The notes below the pieces were generated by a model. That model made no database searches. It worked only from the letters and a program-made list of their open reading frames with translations, and was not told the DNA's origin. A stretch of DNA of 64,000 nucleotides from an uncultured Colwellia sp. (lineage in GTDB: Bacteria > Pseudomonadota > Gammaproteobacteria > Enterobacterales > Alteromonadaceae): NCBI GenBank assembly GCA_913058395.1, contig CAJXQI010000022.1, forward strand, positions 1 to 64,000, in the 5' to 3' direction. Shown here piece by piece: positions 50,230 to 58,533 of the stretch; position 1 is the stretch's first letter, and the number at the start of each line of letters is the position of its first letter. Both the position numbers and the translations under genes were made by a program.

Positions 50230-50243
50230 TTGATTTATATCAC
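50230..50243 (+). promoter_or_regulatory. FNR/DNR-type box upstream of norE
   Basis: TTGATTTATATCAC matches the FNR consensus TTGATNNNNATCAA at all fixed positions but the last. It lies in a 400-base gene-free gap (50092-50491) between aox and norE. Class-II placement would put the transcription start near 50278, leaving a leader of about 210 bases in which I see nothing coded. Confidence 0.55.
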
Positions 50244-50491
50244 TTAAAATTTTCATTAATTCTGTAAGCTATCGGCATGATATTGGGTTGTTTATTAATT
50301 TTGCACATAGCCCCGTAGGCAATAACAATTTACTTAATGAGAGCTCTATTTCAGCTGGCAATTGTAAGCTTAATTTTTACTGTTTTAGTGAACACTATGT
50401 TGATGAAATTTTCGGTGTAAGTACGCTTTTGAACTAGTCTTAACTAAATAGTATTAACGCTGATTTTAGCGATAATTTGAATAAGGTTGAT

Positions 50492-51109
50492 ATGAACACT
50501 TCATCACCAAATAAGTCACTGGGCATTTTTCCTCACTCGTGGAGTGAAGAAAGTGCAGGTAGAATTCCGGGTAATATTCCGATTTGGGTCGGTATATTAT
50601 CTGAGTTAACTGAGTTTGCGATATTTTTCGTCGCTTACTTTATTGCCAAATATCATTATCCCGAAGTGTTTGCCACAGGGCCACAAGGCTTGAGTACCAG
50701 TTTAGGTGTTGCAAATACTATCATTTTACTATCGAGTAGTTACTTTATGGCAAAAGCCATGATGAATATTCGACTCGATAATCGTATTAAGTGTGAACGT
50801 TATTTATGGCTAGCCGTTAGCTGTGGTGCTTTCTATCTGATCATTAAAACTTGGGAATTCTATTGGAATAACCTACAAGGGTTAAGTACCAGCACTAATG
50901 AGTTTTATACCGTTTATTACTATATGACTTTTAACCACTTTTTACATGTCGGCTGGGCGTCTTGCGCTATTTTATGGGTTATCTTTCGTTTACGTTCTGG
51001 TGAGTATTCAGCTGCTGAACACAGTGGTCTTGAAGCCTTAGCGGTTTATTGGCACATGATTGATTTAATGTGGATTTTAATCTTCCCATTACTTTACGTG
51101 TTACGTTAG
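50492..51109 (+). CDS. norE: NorE-like haem-copper oxidase subunit III family protein
   Basis: A 205-aa membrane protein of the cytochrome c oxidase subunit III superfamily with five spans: near 35-55 (WVGILSELTEFAIFFVAYFI), 70-90, 103-122, 143-165 and 182-203. NorE subunits support nitric oxide reductase activity. His in NHFLHVGWA and YWHMIDLMWI are typical. ATG 50492 follows AAGG. No norC or norB is in the window, so its partner oxidase or reductase must be elsewhere. NorE rather than a true CoxC is inferred from length and the NorF-like neighbour. Confidence 0.78.
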   Translation: MNTSSPNKSLGIFPHSWSEESAGRIPGNIPIWVGILSELTEFAIFFVAYFIAKYHYPEVFATGPQGLSTSLGVANTIILLSSSYFMAKAMMNIRLDNRIKCERYLWLAVSCGAFYLIIKTWEFYWNNLQGLSTSTNEFYTVYYYMTFNHFLHVGWASCAILWVIFRLRSGEYSAAEHSGLEALAVYWHMIDLMWILIFPLLYVLR

Positions 51110-51117
51110 AGGTTACT

Positions 51118-51372
51118 ATGAAAAAATTTACAAAATTAGAATGGTTTTGGGCAATATTGATATTCATTACGCTATTTAATACCTTCTTGGGTGAGCAGTT
51201 TGAGTCGACGGCGCTAGTTAGCATTATTGTTGCTTTAACGGTAATGTATAAAGGTATTACCGTTATCGATCATTTTATGGAATTAAAGCATGCCAATAGA
51301 AACTTACGCTGGCTAATGAGGATGTATTTAATCATATTTCCGTCATTGATTATTGCAACGGTGTTTTTCTAG
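51118..51372 (+). CDS. NorF-like / cytochrome c oxidase subunit IV family small membrane protein
   Basis: An 84-aa protein with three hydrophobic segments (WFWAILIFITLFNTFLG, ALVSIIVALTVMYKGI, MYLIIFPSLIIATVFF), of the prokaryotic COX4/NorF type. ATG 51118 has GAGG 6 bases before it and begins 8 bases after norE, so both are in one operon. It probably helps NorE assemble with a nitric oxide reductase or terminal oxidase. An earlier in-frame ATG at 51070 lies inside norE. Confidence 0.75.
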   Translation: MKKFTKLEWFWAILIFITLFNTFLGEQFESTALVSIIVALTVMYKGITVIDHFMELKHANRNLRWLMRMYLIIFPSLIIATVFF

Positions 51373-51492
51373 GGTAAGAGCAGACCCTAATATTGAGATT
51401 TGATGGTTACATAGCCAAACATACTGAAAGTGACTTTAAGTTGTTTGGCTATAAATATCTTAATTTAAGCAATCGAAAAAAGGTGGCTACCA

Positions 51493-51861
51493 GTGAACTT
51501 ACAAGCACGGATTCAAAGTAAAGAACAAATCAATCAGGCCTCAGTTATCGCCCTATGGTCGATACTCAACTTAACCTTTTTGCCAGGACTGGCATTTATT
51601 ATATTGCTGATGAAGCTGAATACATGTCAAGCCAATAGCTTGTCTGAATATCACTTAAAATTTGCTATCAAGTTAAATTTGATTGCGGCAGGTGCTTTGA
51701 TAGTTGTTAGTATTTTGATGATACTTTTAGGTGGCTTTAATTCAGGCTGGACTTGGGTATTTGTTATCACTTATTTTGTATTGGTTCACACCATTTTTAT
51801 TGTTTTAGCGGTATGGGCGCTGATTCGTTCGTGGTCAGGTAATAAGGTCTTTAAACAGTAA
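51493..51861 (+). CDS. Small membrane protein following norEF
   Basis: A 122-aa protein with three membrane segments near 20-40 (ALWSILNLTFLPGLAFIILL), 61-84 and 87-114, and a polar N terminus. I do not recognise it with confidence. It uses GTG with a strong AGGTGG site. It lies 120 bases after the NorF-like gene in the same direction, so it may share the FNR-controlled transcript. Confidence 0.6.
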   Translation: MNLQARIQSKEQINQASVIALWSILNLTFLPGLAFIILLMKLNTCQANSLSEYHLKFAIKLNLIAAGALIVVSILMILLGGFNSGWTWVFVITYFVLVHTIFIVLAVWALIRSWSGNKVFKQ

Positions 51862-51950
51862 GGTTACACTTTTAAAAGCTAAGTCTCTGTAATATAGATG
51901 GTAAGTATTAATTGCACTATAATTTTACCTAATTCAATAAGAGAATGTGA

Positions 51951-52028
51951 ATGAAAGATATATCAGGCATTGCGACTAATGTTTCTGGCTTAGTTTTGGC
52001 TGTGTTTTCTAACCTCTTTTCATATTAA
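51951..52028 (+). CDS. Possible 25-aa hydrophobic small protein
   Basis: ATG at 51951, with AAGAG upstream, opens a 25-codon frame, MKDISGIATNVSGLVLAVF then SNLFSY, that looks like one membrane helix. Size alone makes this uncertain. The rest of the 51862-52099 gap shows nothing. Confidence 0.25.
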   Translation: MKDISGIATNVSGLVLAVFSNLFSY

Positions 52029-52099
52029 TATTCTTCCAACTTAATAAATTACTTTGCAGATTATCCTTTAAAGTAAACCCTTCCAATTGTTTATATTGC

Positions 52100-53296
52100 T
52101 TAAAAGCTCAATAAGAAACCGATAACAAAAGAATTAGTAACATCGACAAAGAATGCAGCGACTAATGGTAAAATAATAAATGCCATTGGCGCTGGGCCGT
52201 GGGCTTTTGTTACTGCCGTCATGTTAGCTATTGCCGTTGGTGTTGCACCTAACGCGAAGCCGCCAAAACCTGCACTTAGTACCGCAGCTTGATAATTCTT
52301 GCCCATTAATGGAAATAATATCAGTAGAATAAAAGCGACAGCCGCTAAGGTTTGTAGAGTTAATATGATTAATAAAGGCCCTGCAAGGCTAGCAATTGTC
52401 CATAACTGCATACTCATTAACGACATGGTTAAAAATAAGCTCAATGAAAAATCGGAAACAATGGCTAATGAGCGTGTGCGGGCTGGCCACGCAACTTTAG
52501 GGAATAGCGCCATAATGTTTGATAGCACGATACCTGTCAGTAAACAGGTAACAAATAATGGTAATTTAAAGCCAAGTTCAGTAATGATGTTATTGAGTAA
52601 ATAGCCAATAATGATGCAAATATGCAGCACTAAAATGACTGACATAAAATTGAGGTGGTTAAAGGTTTCCGTTTTAACTTTGTCGTATGCAATACCGACC
52701 GAAGGATCAGATTTTTTAGTATTTGATAACTGATTTTTAGTTAATAGAAATTTAGCGATTGGACCGCCAATTAAGCTGGCGATAACTAAGCCTAATGTCG
52801 CACTAGCAACGCCAATTTCTAATGCGTTTTCAATGCCTAGGTTTTTAATTTCTGGCGCCCAAGCTATCGCGGTGCCATGACCACCAATAAGCGATGCAGA
52901 GCCAGCCAATACGCCAATACTTAATGGTAAGCCCAAGAACTTAGCTGTGCCCATACCAACCAAATTTTGCACAACAATAAAGCTAAGTGTCAGTAAAAGT
53001 AGTATGAACAAAGGTTTACCACCTTTTACTAAGTCAGAAAACCGCGCGTTTAAACCAATAGCAGTGAAAAAATACACCAGTAGGCGATCACGGGTTGATA
53101 GGTCAAAGCCAATTTCAATGCCGCTAAATATATAAAAACCATAAATAATTAATGCTGCTAGTAAGCCGCCAATCACTGGCTCTGGGATATTATATTCTTG
53201 CAGTGTTTTAAAGCGTTTAGTCAGCGTAACCCCGATGAAGAAAACAATGATGCCGATGGTGTAAGATAAAAAGCTGTCGATGGAAATGTTAGTCAT
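52100..53296 (-). CDS. gltS: Sodium/glutamate symporter GltS
   Basis: A 398-aa Na+-coupled glutamate importer (E. coli GltS: 401 aa) with about ten spans. It has the duplicated core with re-entrant Gly-rich loops: SASLIGGHGTAIAWAPEI and SAGFGGFALGATPTAIANM. The N terminus is SYTIGIIVFFIGVTLTKRF. ATG 53296 overlaps the stop codon of the ion-channel gene by 8 bases, so translation is coupled. A longer in-frame start (53341) would run into that gene. Confidence 0.92.
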   Translation of the reverse strand: MTNISIDSFLSYTIGIIVFFIGVTLTKRFKTLQEYNIPEPVIGGLLAALIIYGFYIFSGIEIGFDLSTRDRLLVYFFTAIGLNARFSDLVKGGKPLFILLLLTLSFIVVQNLVGMGTAKFLGLPLSIGVLAGSASLIGGHGTAIAWAPEIKNLGIENALEIGVASATLGLVIASLIGGPIAKFLLTKNQLSNTKKSDPSVGIAYDKVKTETFNHLNFMSVILVLHICIIIGYLLNNIITELGFKLPLFVTCLLTGIVLSNIMALFPKVAWPARTRSLAIVSDFSLSLFLTMSLMSMQLWTIASLAGPLLIILTLQTLAAVAFILLILFPLMGKNYQAAVLSAGFGGFALGATPTAIANMTAVTKAHGPAPMAFIILPLVAAFFVDVTNSFVIGFLLSF

Positions 53297-53729
53297 GCGA
53301 AATTCCGTGTTGTGCGGCTCTAATACGAGCAATAGCTTCAACCAGTACTGCAGTATTTAAACCAACAATAATTAAGCCATTAACTGCTGTTAAGCTGCCC
53401 AATAAGCGCCATTGTGCATCTAAAACAATGTCGCCATACCCTAGAGTAGAAAAGGTAACAATTGAAAAATACAACGCAGGTTCTAGATGGTTAAAAACCC
53501 CGATGAGTAGATAAACCCATGCCCATAAGGCCGCGCTAACGCTAAGTCCGGCAACCAACCAAAGCACCATAGCACTTAGTACTGTAATGGTTTTAATTTG
53601 AATTGGTGGTCTTGAAAGCCAGCTAGTCATATGTTGTAAGGAATGGGTTAATGTGCTGATGAAAGCAACTTGAATAATGACAGTGCCAACAATGAGTAAA
53701 GAACCGTAAATTAACTGGGTAATAATCAC
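53289..53729 (-). CDS. Two-span K+ channel-like protein
   Basis: A 146-aa protein of the ion-channel (Ion_trans_2) family. It has one N-terminal hydrophobic segment (about 8-30), a second near 50-78, the pore helix and selectivity filter FSIVTFSTLGYGDIVL (TxGYGD) and an outer helix LLGSLTAVNGLIIVGLNTAV. It has no RCK or cyclic-nucleotide domain. Potassium conduction is inferred from the filter. It is the first gene of a pair with gltS, which it overlaps. Confidence 0.8.
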   Translation of the reverse strand: MIITQLIYGSLLIVGTVIIQVAFISTLTHSLQHMTSWLSRPPIQIKTITVLSAMVLWLVAGLSVSAALWAWVYLLIGVFNHLEPALYFSIVTFSTLGYGDIVLDAQWRLLGSLTAVNGLIIVGLNTAVLVEAIARIRAAQHGISHD

Positions 53730-53962
53730 GATAATAATCCAATATTCTATAGCTTAATAGAGATATTTAATCATCAAACTTATTGTCTTTTAAGTCAATC
53801 ATTGTTCTTGTTATTAAGGACTTAACGTGGTGATTACTGTGTTTAATCAAGTTCTATTTTGCGTAAAGCTGAATATTGTTTAGGACGTTGATGCAATGAA
53901 AAAACTGATGAGTTGAATCGGCATTTTTTTAGGGGGCGGGAAAATGTAAGGTTGACGCACTA

Positions 53963-54358
53963 CTAAGTTAATTTAGTTCTCAACCATGCTTTTGCGCTCT
54001 CTGTTGATTCGAAATTTTGGTTGGCCAAGTTAGCTTGATCATAAATTTTTTTAAAAACGCTTTGTGTAATTGGTGCCGCATTGCTTAATGCAGAGTTGAG
54101 GGCTAGCGCTTTAGTTGGTCCTTTTCTAACAAGGTTTAGGTGGTAGTCTAAGCCTTCTTGCGTGGCAAAAGAGTCGCCTTTAAGCACAAGTAAAATTGCA
54201 AAATTATAGAAGTCGACGTCTCGTAAAATAATCTCTGATAAGTCACGGTGCATTTGCTGAAAAAATTCTAAATTCCACGGCCCTGTCGCATCGATGATAA
54301 TAATATTATCTTCAACGGTGAAGTTGCATTTTCCGTGTGCGATGAACTCTGCTTTCAC
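53963..54358 (-). CDS. Hypothetical protein (possible STAS-like fold)
   Basis: A 131-aa soluble protein, FTVEDNIIIIDATGPWNLEF near the start and ESTESAKAWLRTKL at the end. The alternation of strands and helices and the closing WL helix are reminiscent of SpoIIAA/STAS-like proteins, but no key motif is present, so this is only an impression. No signal peptide or membrane span. It follows the epimerase gene by 21 bases, in the same direction. Confidence 0.6.
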   Translation of the reverse strand: MKAEFIAHGKCNFTVEDNIIIIDATGPWNLEFFQQMHRDLSEIILRDVDFYNFAILLVLKGDSFATQEGLDYHLNLVRKGPTKALALNSALSNAAPITQSVFKKIYDQANLANQNFESTESAKAWLRTKLT

Positions 54359-54379
54359 ATATTCTCCCGAGGCGTTTAT

Positions 54380-55276
54380 TTATACTTTAATTAATAGTTG
54401 TTTTAACGCTATATGTAAAGAAGGGTATTGAAATTTAAAGTGATTATCGAGCAATTTTTGTGGAATAATATTTTGACCAAATAATACTAAATCGGCCGAT
54501 TCACCCATAATTAAACGAAGTATAACAGCAGGCACTCGAAATATGCAGGGACGATGGAGTACTGCGCTTAATGTTTGAGAAAATTCTTGATTAGTGACAG
54601 GCATTGGAGCGGTGGCATTGATTGCCCCCGACAATGACGGTTGATATATAGCAGCCAAAATTATTGCCACCATATCGTCAATATGAATCCATGACATATA
54701 TTGTTGACCACTTGCAATCGGTCCGCCTAGGCCTAACTTAAAGGCAGGCAACATTTTTTTTAATGCGCCGCCATTATCGGCTAACACGATACCAGTACGT
54801 AATAAGCATACTCGGGTTTTATCTGAACTGGCTTGTTGAGCTATGCTCTCCCATTTTTGACAGATTTGATGGCTAAATTCGTGGTTGATATCTTGGCAGC
54901 TTTCGTCAATAGCGTTTTCATTTTGTCGACCATAAAAACCAATAGCACTGCCGGATACAAAACAATGTGGTGGTGTATTAGCAGCTTGTATTTTCTCGAC
55001 AAGATTTTGTGTAATCAGCCAACGGCTTTGGCAAATACGTGCTTTTTGTGCGGTAGACCAACGTTTATCAACAATAGCCTCACCCGCTAAGTTAACTACA
55101 ACATCAAGGGTATTAAAATCAACTTGCTCAAGAGAGCTTACTAACGCTATGCCTTTGGGTAATAGTTTTGCTGTTTTTTCAAGGTTACGAGTAAGTACAA
55201 TAATACGATCGGCATGTAAGGCCTTAATAAGTGCTTGCCCGATAAGACCACTGCCACCGGTGATAAGAATATTCAT
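54380..55276 (-). CDS. TIGR01777 family epimerase/oxidoreductase (YfcH-like)
   Basis: A 298-aa short-chain dehydrogenase-like protein with the NAD(P)-binding start MNILITGGSGLIGQALI, VVNLAGEAIVDKRWS, VSGSAIGFYGRQ and the TIGR01777 C-terminal domain VTNQEFSQTLSAVLHRPCIF. E. coli YfcH is of this family; substrate unknown. ATG 55276 follows GGGGGAAG; an in-frame ATG at 55357 gives an unlikely leader. Confidence 0.88.
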   Translation of the reverse strand: MNILITGGSGLIGQALIKALHADRIIVLTRNLEKTAKLLPKGIALVSSLEQVDFNTLDVVVNLAGEAIVDKRWSTAQKARICQSRWLITQNLVEKIQAANTPPHCFVSGSAIGFYGRQNENAIDESCQDINHEFSHQICQKWESIAQQASSDKTRVCLLRTGIVLADNGGALKKMLPAFKLGLGGPIASGQQYMSWIHIDDMVAIILAAIYQPSLSGAINATAPMPVTNQEFSQTLSAVLHRPCIFRVPAVILRLIMGESADLVLFGQNIIPQKLLDNHFKFQYPSLHIALKQLLIKV

Positions 55277-55407
55277 ACTTCCCCCATTTTTTAGATTTTT
55301 TTTCTGTGGATATGAATTAATACCTAACGATTGAATACTTGGATCACTATTTAGCATAGCTTAAGGTGATGAATTACCGTGAAACAGTAAATATTTTGCA
55401 ATAAAAA

Positions 55408-55423
55408 AGCTCCCGTAGGAGCT
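55408..55423 (-). terminator. Short Rho-independent terminator after the 63-aa gene
   Basis: AGCTCC at 55408-55413 pairs with GGAGCT at 55418-55423 around CGTA and is followed on the minus strand by a run of six T. Confidence 0.75.
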
Positions 55424-55455
55424 AATTTATACTAAATATGTTGATATGATGAAGC

Positions 55456-55647
55456 TTAGTAGTAGGTGTCTTCTTTGTTGTGCGCTTGAGGATCTTCAAC
55501 GATCTCTTCAAATCCAACTTCAAAACTATTATTGTTATCAGTATTCGCCATATAAATAGTACGGGTTGAACCGTCTATCCAAGTAACGGTGCCGCTACCT
55601 TTTTTGCTGCCGCATTTCATACCAATATGAATATCGTTAAATTCCAT
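55456..55647 (-). CDS. Small hypothetical protein, 63 aa
   Basis: An acidic 63-aa protein: MEFNDIHIGMKCGSKKGSG, then VTWIDGSTRTIYMAN and an acidic, Asn-rich tail. The early part resembles a small beta-barrel, KOW-like turn, but no family is certain. A strong AGGAGGA site precedes the ATG and a terminator follows the stop, so this is a single, well-formed gene. Confidence 0.65.
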   Translation of the reverse strand: MEFNDIHIGMKCGSKKGSGTVTWIDGSTRTIYMANTDNNNSFEVGFEEIVEDPQAHNKEDTYY

Positions 55648-55815
55648 TGCTTCCTCCTCAATTGTTGTCGATTATCGAATCTGTTATTCGATTAAGCAAA
55701 CTACATATACTTAGAAACTCTTCAGCTTGAATAGTTCAAATATTCTGCATTTTCTGTGCTTTTTTTCGACTGGACGGTTTATTATAAAGAGAAAATTATT
55801 CAAATCTAGTGATTT

Positions 55816-56955
55816 TTATGGATTAACGCTGACACCTAAAACGGTTTGCTTGCTAGCCCCTGTTACCGCTGGAATGTTACCGAAAATATTTTTATCAAAA
55901 GCGAGTGCTAACCAAGCAAATGCCATCGCCTCTAATGAATCACTATTTATTTTTTTTGTATGAGTATTCATTACCGAATGCTTACTAAGCTTTTGATTTA
56001 ACAATGAAACTAAGTGACTATTTTCCACACCACCGCCACATAGGTATACGTCAGATTTCGTACTTAGTTGGCAAATATCATTCGCAATAGTTTCTGCGGT
56101 TAGGGCGGTTAATGTGGCTTGAATATCGGCTGATGGCAGGGATGTTTTTTCGGTAAAACTGGTTAACCATTGGCGATTAAAATACTCTCGACCGGTACTT
56201 TTTGGCGCGGATTGACTGAAATATTTATCATCGAGCATTTCTTGTAGTAATGGGACTGAAACAGTACCTGATTTTGCCCAACTACCATTTTCATCATACC
56301 GAGTACTATGGTGTTGCGAAAACCAATAATCCATTAACGCATTTCCTGGGCCAGTATCAAAACCAGTGGTTTGTTCGATAGCATTTTTAGGCAAAAAGGT
56401 AATGTTAGCGATACCGCCAATGTTAACAACAAATACGTCTTTTTCGGTTGAGCCAAAAATTGCTTGATGAAATGCAGGTACTAATGGCGCACCTTGGCCA
56501 CCGAGAGCGATGTCTTTGGTGCGAAAATCACCGATAACACGAATATTGGTTAATACAGCTAAGGTTTGCAAACAACCTATTTGCAGGGTGAATGGTGCGG
56601 AAATTTCAGCATTTTTAACTGGGCGATGACGAATAGTTTGGCCATGACAGCCAATTGCGTTGATATCGCTAGGGGAAAGTTGTTGCTGTGATAAAAATTG
56701 ATTAATCGCTGCAGCAAATTTTTCAGCTAGCTCTACATGCAAGCTACCAGCACGATCAATTTCATTATCGCTTGGATTATATAGCTCAGTAATTTTGTTA
56801 TGTGTTACGTCATCATATGCTTGATAATAACTGGCAATTAAATTTGCACCGTTGGCCTGTTCAGTTTCAATCGCATCAAACTCAACAAGTGCAAGGTCAA
56901 TGCCGTCAGCACTAGTGCCTGACATTAGACCAATATAAAGTGCTTTTTTACTCAT
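55816..56955 (-). CDS. anmK: Anhydro-N-acetylmuramic acid kinase AnmK
   Basis: AnmK opens and phosphorylates 1,6-anhydro-MurNAc during murein recycling, giving MurNAc-6-phosphate. The 379-aa protein has YIGLMSGTSADGIDLALVEF, IGCHGQTIRHRP, VVNIGGIANITFLP, FDTGPGNALMDYW and VYLCGGGVENSHLVSLL. Its reading frame begins inside the end of mepM; ATG 56967 overlaps that gene by 11 bases and ATG 56955 follows its stop. The adjoining endopeptidase gene and mpl at 13808 belong to the same cell-wall theme. Confidence 0.93.
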   Translation of the reverse strand: MSKKALYIGLMSGTSADGIDLALVEFDAIETEQANGANLIASYYQAYDDVTHNKITELYNPSDNEIDRAGSLHVELAEKFAAAINQFLSQQQLSPSDINAIGCHGQTIRHRPVKNAEISAPFTLQIGCLQTLAVLTNIRVIGDFRTKDIALGGQGAPLVPAFHQAIFGSTEKDVFVVNIGGIANITFLPKNAIEQTTGFDTGPGNALMDYWFSQHHSTRYDENGSWAKSGTVSVPLLQEMLDDKYFSQSAPKSTGREYFNRQWLTSFTEKTSLPSADIQATLTALTAETIANDICQLSTKSDVYLCGGGVENSHLVSLLNQKLSKHSVMNTHTKKINSDSLEAMAFAWLALAFDKNIFGNIPAVTGASKQTVLGVSVNP

Positions 56956-56956
56956 C

Positions 56957-58375
56957 TTAGTCTGCATTAATGGTTTTATCTTGCATTGACACTAATGCTT
57001 GTCGAGAGCCTGAAAGTTCAGCTAGGCGTTGTGATGCTAGCTTGTCGAATTCACGTCGATATTTTTTACTGATCGGTTTGGCATCAGGTAATTTTACTGT
57101 TCTAGGATTACGATGAACACCGTTAAGTAAAAACTCATAATGTAAATGTGCGCCTGCAGCTTGTCCGGTACTGCCAACATAACCAATTACCTGTCCTTGC
57201 TTAACACGTTGGCCTTTTTTAACTGCGCGTTTTGAAAAATGTAAATACTTAGTGACTATGCCATTGCCATGTTGAATGAAAACGTAGTTACCATTGTATT
57301 TACTATAAGTTGCATGGGTGACTTTACCATTACCTGCGGCAACTACCGGTGTACCAGTTTTTGCAGCATAATCTGTTCCACGGTGCGCTTTTATGCGTTT
57401 TGTAACCGGATGTCGGCGCTTACGTGTAAAATTAGAGCTAATATATTTAAAATTAACCGGTGCACGTAAAAAGGCTTTACGCATGCTTCTACCATCAGCT
57501 GAATAATATTCACCATCAGTAAAACGAATTGCTTGGAAAGTATCGCCTTGGTTAACGAATTCAGCTGCTAATATTTTACCAGTACCGATAAAGTCGCCTT
57601 CAATATATTGTTTTTCAAAGATTACATTGAAGCTATCGCCTTCACGAATATCTAAAGCGAAATCGATATCCCAGCCAAAAACATTGGCTAAGTTTATAAT
57701 TTGACCGTCATTTAACCCCGCAGTAGAAGCGGCATTCCAGAAGTTAGATTTAATAATGCCTTGGGCAAAAGCTTCACGAGTTTCGACACTTTTGCTTTCT
57801 TTATGTGATTGGTATTGCTGATTTTGCAGGTTGACGAATAAGGTTTCTGTTTTTGACATTGGGTATTCCAATGAAATAAGTGTGCCTTTATCGTCTTTAC
57901 CAATGCGTAGCGTATCGCCGACATTGAGTTTCTTCAGTAATTTGCTTTCTTGGCCTTTTGCCGTGATCACTTTGTGCGTAGTTGTGGCATTTAAGCCATT
58001 ACGCTTAAATATTTTTGCTAAGGAATCACCACTTCTTACTTTCACTGACTGCCAATTCAATTGTGCTGCGCTTTCATCAATGTCATTGATTTGATTTTCG
58101 GTCGTTGAGTTCTCATTATTTTGCTTAACGGTGATCGGCGCTAGCTGCTTGGCAGGTATTTGAATACTTGCTTCTACCGCTGACTTAGTGCCTTGCTCTG
58201 GCATGGCGACTTGGTATCTTTGCCCGGCTTTAAATTCGCCATTGGTATTCGACGTGAGTTGATTAGTACCTTTTAGCGGCACCATCAATAAGAATAACAC
58301 CATAGCAGCACAGGAGATGATAATTATTTGATGCTGTTTGGGTAAGGCAAAATATAAATTTTTTATATTTTTCAA
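56957..58375 (-). CDS. mepM: M23 peptidoglycan DD-metallopeptidase (MepM-like)
   Basis: A 472-aa periplasmic murein endopeptidase. An N-terminal membrane anchor (about 15-32) is followed by an OapA/LysM-like stretch (about 105-175; VRSGDSLAKIFKRNGLNATT) and a C-terminal LytM/M23 domain (about 320-440) with zinc ligands in HRGTDYAAKTGTPV (HxxxD) and AAGAHLHYEFLLNG (HLH). It is likely to cut D,D-cross-links and to allow cell-wall growth. It overlaps anmK at its 3' end and is divergent from tyrS across a palindromic site. Confidence 0.9.
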   Translation of the reverse strand: MKNIKNLYFALPKQHQIIIISCAAMVLFLLMVPLKGTNQLTSNTNGEFKAGQRYQVAMPEQGTKSAVEASIQIPAKQLAPITVKQNNENSTTENQINDIDESAAQLNWQSVKVRSGDSLAKIFKRNGLNATTTHKVITAKGQESKLLKKLNVGDTLRIGKDDKGTLISLEYPMSKTETLFVNLQNQQYQSHKESKSVETREAFAQGIIKSNFWNAASTAGLNDGQIINLANVFGWDIDFALDIREGDSFNVIFEKQYIEGDFIGTGKILAAEFVNQGDTFQAIRFTDGEYYSADGRSMRKAFLRAPVNFKYISSNFTRKRRHPVTKRIKAHRGTDYAAKTGTPVVAAGNGKVTHATYSKYNGNYVFIQHGNGIVTKYLHFSKRAVKKGQRVKQGQVIGYVGSTGQAAGAHLHYEFLLNGVHRNPRTVKLPDAKPISKKYRREFDKLASQRLAELSGSRQALVSMQDKTINAD

Positions 58376-58404
58376 AAAGCTAAGACCTATAGATGAGAGT
58401 TTGT

Positions 58405-58420
58405 AACGACAATTGTCGTT
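58405..58420. promoter_or_regulatory. Perfect 16-bp palindrome between mepM and tyrS
   Basis: AACGACAATTGTCGTT reads identically on both strands and lies 30 bases before mepM and 114 before tyrS, in their shared promoter region. It may be an operator. I do not recognise its regulator. Confidence 0.4.
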
Positions 58421-58533
58421 TACTATAACAAAATAATATCAACTGAAACAATGATAGGGTTTTCACCGCGGTTGAATTTGCAGTAGAATTCGGCAATTAA
58501 ATATTATTACCCCCCTTGTTTGGAGCCTAGTAA

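Noticed and set aside
53730-53962. Possible gene between the channel and the 131-aa protein
   Set aside because: No open frame with a start, ribosome-binding site and plausible protein; treated as promoter region.
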